From Hyphomicrobiales bacterium (lineage in GTDB: Bacteria > Pseudomonadota > Alphaproteobacteria > Rhizobiales > Rhizobiaceae), in the NCBI GenBank assembly GCA_900470965.1, contig UCCS01000072.1, positions 1 through 39,364 on the forward strand: DNA of 39,364 nt, read 5' to 3'. Each line of letters starts with the position of its first letter. Position 1 is the stretch's first letter. Positions 33,668-39,364 of this stretch are shown here, in pieces. A program made the position numbers and the translations under genes. A model generated the notes under the pieces. That model was not told the origin of the DNA and did not search any database. It saw only the letters and a list, made by a program, of their open reading frames with translations.

Positions 33668-35605
33668 ATGACTGACTATAACGGCGTCTCTCCGGCGATC
33701 GCCAAGGCGTTGCAGAAGCGCGGCTATACCGAGCTCACCCCTGTCCAGAAGGCGATGCTCGATCCGGCGCTCGCAGCGTCGGACGCACTCGTTTCCGCAC
33801 AAACCGGCTCAGGCAAGACCGTTGCATTCGGGTTAGCACTCTCACCAACGCTTCTGGGAAGCGCGGAGCGGTTTGGCCCCGCCGCCGCTCCCGTTGCCCT
33901 TGTGATCGCGCCGACGCGCGAACTGGCGCTGCAGGTGAAGCGCGAGCTGGAATGGCTTTATGAAATGACCGGCGCCGTGATTGTCAGTTGCGTCGGCGGC
34001 ATGGATATCCGCAGCGAGCGCCGCGCGCTGGAGCGTGGCGCCCATATCGTCGTCGGCACGCCGGGGCGCCTCTGCGACCACATCCGCCGCAATGCGCTGG
34101 ATATGAGCGAGTTGAAGGCCGCAGTGCTGGACGAGGCGGACGAGATGCTCGATCTCGGCTTCCGCGAAGATCTGGAATTCATCCTTGACGCGGCGCCAGA
34201 CGAGCGGCGTACGCTGATGTTTTCCGCCACCGTTCCCGCAGCCATCGCCAAGCTGGCGAAGAGCTATCAGCGTGATGCCGTGCGCATCAGCACGCAGGCG
34301 GAAGAAAAGCAGCATATCGATATCGAGTATCGCGCGCTTGCAGTCTCGCCGAGTGACCGCGAAAACGCGATCATCAACGTGCTGCGCTACTACGAAGCGC
34401 GCAATGCGATCGTTTTCTGTTCGACGCGTGCTGCCGTCAATCATCTCACGGCACGGTTCCACAACCGCAATTTCCACGTTGTGGCGCTGTCGGGCGAACT
34501 GACGCAGAACGAACGCAGCCACGCGCTGCAGGCAATGCGTGACGGGCGGGCTCGCGTCTGCATCGCAACCGACGTTGCTGCACGCGGCATCGACCTGCCA
34601 GGCCTCGACCTCGTTGTTCATGCCGATCTGCCGACCAATCCGGAAACGCTGCTTCACCGCAGCGGCCGCACGGGCCGTGCGGGTCGCAAAGGTGTCAGCG
34701 CTCTGATCGTGCCACTCAACGTTCGCCGCAAGGCCGAACGCCTGCTCGACAATGCCGGCATCGCCGCCACCTGGGCACGGCCACCTTCGGTGGAAGAAGT
34801 GACCGAGCGCGATGACGAGCGGCTGCTGGCCGACCCGATCTTCGCCGACAAACCGCAGGAAGAAGAGCAGGGGCTGGTGCAGAAGCTGATCGCCAGCCAT
34901 GGCGCCGAGACGCTTGCTGCCGCTTTCGTGCGTCTGTACCGCGCCAACCAATCGGCGCCGGAAGACCTGATCGAAGTTTCGGTGCAGGACGATCGTGCCC
35001 GCAAGCGCCGCGACAATGGCGAGGCACGCGAATTCGCGCCGGCGCAGAAAGGCCCCCGCGATGATTTCGGCCCCAGCGTCTGGTTCTCAGTCTCCGTCGG
35101 CCGCAAGCAGAATGCCGAGCCGCGCTGGCTGATCCCGATGCTCTGCCGCGCCGGCAACGTGACCAAGCGGGAGATCGGCGCGATCAAGATGCAGCCGGAT
35201 GAGACCTTCGTGGAAATCGCCGCTGACAGCGCTGAGAGCTTTCTCGGCGCCCTCGGCCCGAACAAGACGATGGAGCGCGGCATCCGGGTGGTGAAGCTGA
35301 ACGGTACGCCCGATTTCAGCAAGCAGGCCAAGCCCGCCTACGCCAAGAAGCCGTTCGAAGACCGCGGCGAAGACCGTTTCCGCAGCGACAAGCCGAAGGG
35401 CAAGTTCGGGACGGACAGGCCCGTCGGCGCCGGGCGTCAGGACGACAAACCCTGGACGAAGAAAGGCCCGAAGCCGAAATTCGAAGGCGCCAAATTCGAG
35501 GGCGGCAAGAACAGGTCCGAAGGTGCAAAATTCGACGGTCCCAAGTTCGATGGCCCCAAGTTCGATGGTGGCAAGGGCAAATTCACCAAGAAGAAGGACC
35601 GCTGA
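33668..35605 (+). CDS. DEAD-box ATP-dependent RNA helicase with DbpA-type RNA-binding domain
   Basis: 645 aa. The helicase core (1-375) has the Q motif (TPVQ), Walker A AQTGSGKT (44-51), PTRELA, DEAD (153-156), SAT (184-186) and HRSGRTGRAGR (328-338). Residues about 460-535 match the DbpA/CsdA-type RNA-binding fold (VWFSVSVGR, then GNVTKREIGAIKMQPDETFVEIA), so the substrate is probably ribosomal RNA or structured mRNA; cold-adaptation and ribosome assembly roles are known for relatives. The C-terminal 100 residues are Lys/Gly-rich with tandem KFDGP-type repeats, a likely disordered RNA-binding tail. The gap to the cyclase gene is 98 bp. A GC hairpin without a T-tract follows. Confidence 0.93.
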   Translation: MTDYNGVSPAIAKALQKRGYTELTPVQKAMLDPALAASDALVSAQTGSGKTVAFGLALSPTLLGSAERFGPAAAPVALVIAPTRELALQVKRELEWLYEMTGAVIVSCVGGMDIRSERRALERGAHIVVGTPGRLCDHIRRNALDMSELKAAVLDEADEMLDLGFREDLEFILDAAPDERRTLMFSATVPAAIAKLAKSYQRDAVRISTQAEEKQHIDIEYRALAVSPSDRENAIINVLRYYEARNAIVFCSTRAAVNHLTARFHNRNFHVVALSGELTQNERSHALQAMRDGRARVCIATDVAARGIDLPGLDLVVHADLPTNPETLLHRSGRTGRAGRKGVSALIVPLNVRRKAERLLDNAGIAATWARPPSVEEVTERDDERLLADPIFADKPQEEEQGLVQKLIASHGAETLAAAFVRLYRANQSAPEDLIEVSVQDDRARKRRDNGEAREFAPAQKGPRDDFGPSVWFSVSVGRKQNAEPRWLIPMLCRAGNVTKREIGAIKMQPDETFVEIAADSAESFLGALGPNKTMERGIRVVKLNGTPDFSKQAKPAYAKKPFEDRGEDRFRSDKPKGKFGTDRPVGAGRQDDKPWTKKGPKPKFEGAKFEGGKNRSEGAKFDGPKFDGPKFDGGKGKFTKKKDR

Positions 35606-35613
35606 GGCGGGTC

Positions 35614-35645
35614 GCCGGCCGCACCAGTAAGGTGATGCGGCCGGC
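35614..35645. terminator. GC-rich hairpin between convergent helicase and hydrolase genes
   Basis: A perfect 10-bp stem, GCCGGCCGCA (35614-35623) with its complement (35636-35645), and a 12-nt loop that can add a small CACC/GGTG stem. No T-tract on either strand, so it is a weak or rho-assisted terminator at best. Confidence 0.5.
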
Positions 35646-35659
35646 AGGCTGCAGCGGTC

Positions 35660-36442
35660 TCAGATCTTGTCGCTTTGACCGGCTGCTGCGAGGATGAGAT
35701 TGGCGACGGCGAGCGGCTGCGAGATCAGCGAAACGTGGCTGGCGTCGAGTTCGATCGTCGTTGCGTTCATACGCTTTGCCATGAAGCGTTCGAGATCCGG
35801 ATTGATGGTGCGGTCGTTTTTCGAGACCGCGTACCAGGATGGCTTCGAGCGCCAGGCAGCGACGGTCGTCTTGGCGTTGAACAGCGTATCGGAAATGCGG
35901 CCCTGCACGGCATAAAGTGCCTTGGCGCGAGCAACCGGCAGATCGCCGGCGAAATCCCTGACGAAAGCTTCTTCACTCAACTGGGCATAACCGCCGTTGT
36001 GAACGAGGCCTGCACTTGCAGGCGGCGTCGGATACTGCTTGGCGAGCGCGGTGTAATCCTCGCCGGCGTCAGGGGCGCGGGCAGCGATATAGACGAGCGC
36101 AGTTACTTTGGGATCAACGCCAGCCTCGGTGACGAGCATGCCGGAATAGGAATGGCCGACGAGTACGGTCGGGCCGTCCATCAGCGCTAGGATGCGCTTG
36201 GTCGCCTCGACGTCATCGGCAAATGAGGTGAGGGGGTTCTGCACGGCCATCACATTCAGGCCGGCAGCCTGGAGATGAGGGATGACGTCCAGCCAGCAGG
36301 ATGCATCGGCATAGGCGCCGTGGACGAGAACGACATTCTTCGCCTTGACAATATCGGCGGCCCGGCCGGCGGCCGGAAACATGCTGAGTGCGGCCCCTGC
36401 AACGAGCGCGGCCGAAAATGAGCGTCTGGTGATCGGTTGCAT
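35660..36442 (-). CDS. Tat-exported alpha/beta hydrolase (EstC/SABP2-like)
   Basis: 260 aa from the ATG at 36442, which follows GGAGGAC. Residues 1-30 form a twin-arginine signal (TRRSFSAALVAGAALS, cleavage after GRA-AD), so the enzyme should be exported folded. The hydrolase core shows VLVHGAYADASCW, the nucleophile Ser98 in GHSYSG, and a catalytic His in LDASHVS near residue 240. The family includes esterases and plant methyl-ester hydrolases; the substrate is unknown. A longer in-frame reading to 36538 lacks a ribosome binding site and hides the Tat motif inside the protein. It is convergent with the helicase gene and divergent from the methyltransferase gene. Confidence 0.87.
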   Translation of the reverse strand: MQPITRRSFSAALVAGAALSMFPAAGRAADIVKAKNVVLVHGAYADASCWLDVIPHLQAAGLNVMAVQNPLTSFADDVEATKRILALMDGPTVLVGHSYSGMLVTEAGVDPKVTALVYIAARAPDAGEDYTALAKQYPTPPASAGLVHNGGYAQLSEEAFVRDFAGDLPVARAKALYAVQGRISDTLFNAKTTVAAWRSKPSWYAVSKNDRTINPDLERFMAKRMNATTIELDASHVSLISQPLAVANLILAAAGQSDKI

Positions 36443-36606
36443 AACGTGTCCTCCGGCTTGTAGGAAATCTGGGGCGATGCCCTTCGGGATCGCTGAAAAA
36501 AAAGTTAGCCCGAGACGTGGGCTTCCATAACTATACAAAGGTCCAGCGAGGTATTATGCCATCCAACGGGGCCTGATAGCCTGTCGCAACGAGGGCAATC
36601 GACCAG

Positions 36607-37269
36607 ATGAGACCGGCTTCAGCAGATGATCGTCTCGACCTGACGGCCTTCATCGAAGCGAACCTGCCGCTTGCGAGTGTTCCTTCCATCCCTGACGTAA
36701 GATTGCATATGGCGACTCCGAGGAGCGGCCTCTATCGCCTTGCAATGGCTGACGATTCCGATCTGATGCCGCCTTACTGGGCCTATCCCTGGGCGGGCGG
36801 CGCGGTGCTTGCGCGCTATCTTTTCGACCATTCCGAAGAGGTGGCCGGCAAACGTGTCGTCGACCTCGGCACCGGCTCCGGCCTCGTCGCCATCGCAGCG
36901 ATGAAATGCGGTGCAGCCCATGTGCTCGCCATCGATATCGATGCGAAAGCGATCGCTGCGGCGCAGTTGAATGCCAATGCCAATGATGTCGTGATCGATA
37001 CGCGACTCGGCGACATCATCGAGGATGCCCCGCCTGTCGCCGACATAATCCTGGCCGGCGATATCTTCTATGACGAGGCCTTGGTGGAACGTGTTTTGCC
37101 TTTCCTTGAACGTTGCCGCACGGCCGGTCTCGATGTGCTCATCGGCGATCCGGGCAGGGCGCCTCTTCCGACGAACTCCCTGCTGCAGATTGCGGACTAT
37201 GCTGTGCCGGATTTTGGCGGAGCTAAGGGCAACTCGACCGCCAGTAGCGCGGTTTTCCGATTGAGGTGA
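36607..37269 (+). CDS. METTL20-like class I SAM-dependent protein methyltransferase
   Basis: 220 aa. SAM motif I is VVDLGTGSGLVAIAAMKCGA (84-103; DLGTGSG 86-92), with acidic Asp110 at the end of the next strand. PPYWAYPWAGG (55-65) and GDIFYD (151-156) are features of the METTL20/ETF-beta lysine methyltransferase group rather than of PrmA. Established knowledge: the Agrobacterium METTL20 homologue methylates lysines of ribosomal protein L7/L12 and ETF-beta. The same targets are inferred here. The start ATG has no strong ribosome binding site. A small GAGGC/GCCTC stem (37272-37287) follows the stop, and marR lies 97 bp downstream. Confidence 0.8.
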   Translation: MRPASADDRLDLTAFIEANLPLASVPSIPDVRLHMATPRSGLYRLAMADDSDLMPPYWAYPWAGGAVLARYLFDHSEEVAGKRVVDLGTGSGLVAIAAMKCGAAHVLAIDIDAKAIAAAQLNANANDVVIDTRLGDIIEDAPPVADIILAGDIFYDEALVERVLPFLERCRTAGLDVLIGDPGRAPLPTNSLLQIADYAVPDFGGAKGNSTASSAVFRLR

Positions 37270-37324
37270 AAAGAGGCGAATGCCTCTGATCAAGCTACGT
37301 GGCGACACTTTGGCCTTGCACCAA

Positions 37325-37346
37325 AATAGATGACATGTCATCTATT
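37325..37346. promoter_or_regulatory. Perfect 22-bp palindrome upstream of marR (probable operator)
   Basis: Bases 37325-37335 (AATAGATGACA) are exactly complementary to 37336-37346. It lies 20 bp before the marR start codon, downstream of TTGCAC (37316-37321), a possible -35. Autoregulation by the MarR protein is the simplest reading; dimeric winged-helix repressors usually bind such sites. Confidence 0.75.
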
Positions 37347-37366
37347 GCTATCTCATCGATATTCCT

Positions 37367-37819
37367 ATGACCGACGATAAGATCACAACCTCATTCGGGA
37401 GCCTCGTCTCCCAGACCGCGCGCTACTGGCGCCGGGTCGCGAACCTGCGCCTGCAGCCCTTCGGACTGACCGAAGCGACATGGCTGCCGCTGCTGCGCAT
37501 CGCCCGTTCACCGACAGCAATGCACCAGAAAGAACTGGCCGCCTCGCTCTCGCTCGACAATTCATCTGTCGTGCGCCTGATCGACAATTTGGAGAAAGCC
37601 GGACTCGTCGAGCGGCGGGAAGGCGAGGACAGGCGGGCCAAGGAGATTCTGCTGACAGAGGAGGGCAGGAAGACCGTGGAGGAGGTAGAGCGCGTGGCGC
37701 AAGGTATCCGCGAGGAGGCGCTTGCTCGTCTCCCGCGCGAGGACATCGAAACCACATGGCGCGTGCTCGATCACATCAGCGACGTGCTTGCCCGACAGCT
37801 CGAGGAGCCTGAACAGTGA
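37367..37819 (+). CDS. MarR family transcriptional regulator
   Basis: A 150-aa winged helix-turn-helix repressor. The DNA-binding part is residues about 35-100: LAASLSLDNSSVVRLIDNLEKAGLVERREGEDRRAKEILLTEEG gives the recognition helix and the wing with its DRR motif. Flanking helices form the dimer and ligand pocket. It overlaps the MFS gene by 4 bp (GTGA) and is preceded by a perfect 22-bp palindrome, so it most likely represses its own transcript and the efflux pump until an inducer binds. The ribosome binding site is weak. Confidence 0.92.
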   Translation: MTDDKITTSFGSLVSQTARYWRRVANLRLQPFGLTEATWLPLLRIARSPTAMHQKELAASLSLDNSSVVRLIDNLEKAGLVERREGEDRRAKEILLTEEGRKTVEEVERVAQGIREEALARLPREDIETTWRVLDHISDVLARQLEEPEQ

Positions 37820-39057
37820 ATTCGCGTCCCGGCCCGATGACCGAAGCCCGACCGCTTGGTGTGAAGCTTCACATACCGATCTGGCTGCTCGGCTTGATCA
37901 CCTTCAGCGGCACGCTTGCCATGCATATTTTCGTGCCCGCTTTGCCGGCGGCGGCAACTGATCTCGGTGCATCGATCGGCGAAATGCAACTGACCGTCAG
38001 CCTCTACATATTCGGTCTTGCCGTCGGCCAGCTTATCTACGGGCCGCTTTCGGACCGTTACGGGCGGCGGCCGGTACTGATGAGCGGGCTTGTGCTCTAT
38101 ACAATTGCCGGCGTTGCGGCGCTGGTTTCACCCGGCGTGCATGCGCTGATCGCAGCAAGGCTCTTTCAGGCCTTCGGCGGCTGCGCCGGTCTCGTGATTG
38201 CACGCGCCATCGTGCGCGACATGTCCAGTCCCGATGAAACGGCGAAGCGGCTTGCGATCATGAACCTGATGGTCACGGTCGGGCCGGGGCTTGCACCGAT
38301 CGTCGGCGGCGCTCTTGCCGCCACGCTTGGCTGGCGCTCGATCTTCGTGGCGCTCTGCGTTCTCGGCATCGTCAACCTCCTGCTGACGTGGCGCAAGGTA
38401 CCGGAAACCGGCACGCGCAATGTCGAGACCTCGGTGAAATCGCTGAGCCGCGATTATCTCGGCCTGCTCGCGTCGCGCTCCTTCGTCGGCTACGCCATCG
38501 GCGGCGGCTGCGCGACGACCTCCATGTATGCTTTCACGGCATCTGCGCCCTTCATCGTCATCAACGAGCTCGGCCGTCCGGCAACCGAAGTCGGCATTTG
38601 TCTTGCGCTGCTGATCTTCGGCTACTGGATCGGCAGCATGATCGCCACACGGCTGATCGGCCGGTTTGCGATGAAGCGGCTGATGGTGATGTCCAACCTC
38701 GTCAGCATCGCGGCCGCGCTCGTCTTCTTCGGCTTTGCCGCTACCCACCATCTGACGCTGCTGCCGATGATGGCCTCGATCATGGTCTATACGGTCGGGG
38801 CGGGTGTAGCTTCGCCCAACGCGCTGACGCTCGCCGTCAGCGTCAATCCAAAGGTCACCGGTTCGGCTTCCGGCCTTTATGGCTTCACGCAGATGGCTGT
38901 TGGGGCCGTCTGCAGCGCACTTTCCGGCATCGGCGGCGATCCCGGTCTTGCGGCTGCTACCGTCATTCTAGGCGCAAGCGTACTGGCGCAGCTCTGCTTC
39001 TGGATCGCGGTGACTTCAGGAAATATCAGGCGAGGAGATCTGGCCGCAGAAGCATGA
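37816..39057 (+). CDS. Multidrug efflux MFS transporter (Bcr/CflA family)
   Basis: A 413-aa inner-membrane proton-driven exporter with 12 predicted helices. The MFS motif A is DRYGRRPVLMSG (80-91), and the Bcr/CflA-like segment ALPAAATDLGASIGEMQLTVSLYIFGLAVGQLIYGPLSD precedes it. Substrates of the family include bicyclomycin, chloramphenicol and sulfonamides; the actual one cannot be read here. The start is the GTG at 37816, inside the marR stop, with AGGAG 8 nt before it; an ATG seven codons later (37837) is the alternative. Its 3' end overlaps the end of the convergent moeA gene by 32 bp. Confidence 0.92.
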   Translation: MNSRPGPMTEARPLGVKLHIPIWLLGLITFSGTLAMHIFVPALPAAATDLGASIGEMQLTVSLYIFGLAVGQLIYGPLSDRYGRRPVLMSGLVLYTIAGVAALVSPGVHALIAARLFQAFGGCAGLVIARAIVRDMSSPDETAKRLAIMNLMVTVGPGLAPIVGGALAATLGWRSIFVALCVLGIVNLLLTWRKVPETGTRNVETSVKSLSRDYLGLLASRSFVGYAIGGGCATTSMYAFTASAPFIVINELGRPATEVGICLALLIFGYWIGSMIATRLIGRFAMKRLMVMSNLVSIAAALVFFGFAATHHLTLLPMMASIMVYTVGAGVASPNALTLAVSVNPKVTGSASGLYGFTQMAVGAVCSALSGIGGDPGLAAATVILGASVLAQLCFWIAVTSGNIRRGDLAAEA

Positions 39058-39364
39058 CCGGGCAGGTGGTTCCTGCCGGCAATTCCGGCGCATGCGGCGG
39101 GGGGATGATCAGGCAGTCCGAATGAGCGAAAGCCTTCATCATCGACGAATCCTGCTTGTCGAAGGGTTCGACCAGCCATCCGCCGGCGGCAGATTTCGAA
39201 AGCTTCGCGCGCACGTAATCCTGGCGGTGATCATTGGCGCGCAGCGTCGCGGCGGCTTCCACCGTTATCTCCCGTTGGACAGCCGGCAGCGAGGCGAGCT
39301 TGCGGATCAGCGGCTCAAGGAAAAGCAGCGAGCAAACGAGGCTCGAGACCGGATTGCCGGGCAA
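39026..39364 (-). CDS. moeA: Molybdopterin molybdenumtransferase, C-terminal part (truncated by window edge)
   Basis: The last ~112 residues of MoeA, which inserts molybdate into adenylated molybdopterin. The opening LPGNPVSSLVCSLLFLEPLIRKL is the conserved LPGNPVS block of the catalytic domain, and the rest matches the C-terminal beta-barrel domain IV. The first codon at the edge is TTG encoding an internal Leu, so the gene continues to the right of the window. It ends with TGA inside the 3' end of the MFS gene, a 32-bp tail-to-tail overlap. Confidence 0.9.
   Translation of the reverse strand: MPGNPVSSLVCSLLFLEPLIRKLASLPAVQREITVEAAATLRANDHRQDYVRAKLSKSAAGGWLVEPFDKQDSSMMKAFAHSDCLIIPPPHAPELPAGTTCPVMLLRPDLLA

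Overview
This 39.4-kb, GC-rich window reads as chromosomal DNA from an alphaproteobacterium of the Rhizobium/Agrobacterium group. That placement is an inference from gene content and style: a PAS_5-family protein, DUF2336, a BTLCP transglutaminase-like protease, a folE-hisI-patatin cluster, a tpiA-secG-pyrG cluster, and a short interspersed repeat with GCAATTCC/GGAATTGC ends. Most of the window is housekeeping and conserved accessory genes. I see no prophage, insertion sequence, integron, CRISPR array, tRNA or rRNA.

Layout. 1-6306 (minus strand): a penicillin-binding D-Ala-D-Ala carboxypeptidase with a SPOR domain behind a membrane-anchored unknown, a periplasmic transglutaminase-like protease, proline iminopeptidase, a two-PilZ-domain protein and a PAS_5 protein. 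6307-7912 (plus): an orphan strong terminator (candidate small RNA or attenuator), a rhomboid protease and a CBS-pair protein. 7981-10159 (minus): folE, hisI and a patatin-like protein; the folE leader has a switch-like hairpin next to the ribosome binding site. 10467-17378: an IscU/NifU-like protein, yidD and a DUF1697 protein in a tight cluster, then thrS, an acyltransferase, a periplasmic unknown on the opposite strand, and a translationally coupled nitroreductase/flavin-reductase pair. 17501-24287: DUF2336, a small unknown, a GNAT enzyme, an AI-2E family permease, a phytase-like esterase and parE. 24492-28690 (plus): a secreted alpha/beta hydrolase, tpiA, secG and pyrG.

28737-33569 is the most distinctive stretch. 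Two divergent citrate-synthase-family genes flank an 83-bp gap filled with TTGAC-type palindromes; one of them carries an N-terminal DNA-binding helix-turn-helix. Next comes a FecR-domain periplasmic protein paired with a CHASE2 adenylate/guanylate cyclase. 33668-39364: a DbpA-like DEAD-box helicase, a Tat-exported alpha/beta hydrolase, a METTL20-like protein methyltransferase, a marR-MFS efflux pair under a perfect 22-bp palindrome, and the 3' end of moeA running off the window.

The best candidates for undescribed biology are the helix-turn-helix/citrate-synthase fusion with its palindromic intergenic region, the orphan terminator at 6518-6551 and the FecR/CHASE2-cyclase pair. The folE leader is probably a member of a known riboswitch class, but this was not verified. 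All functional calls were made by reading motifs; no database search was run.
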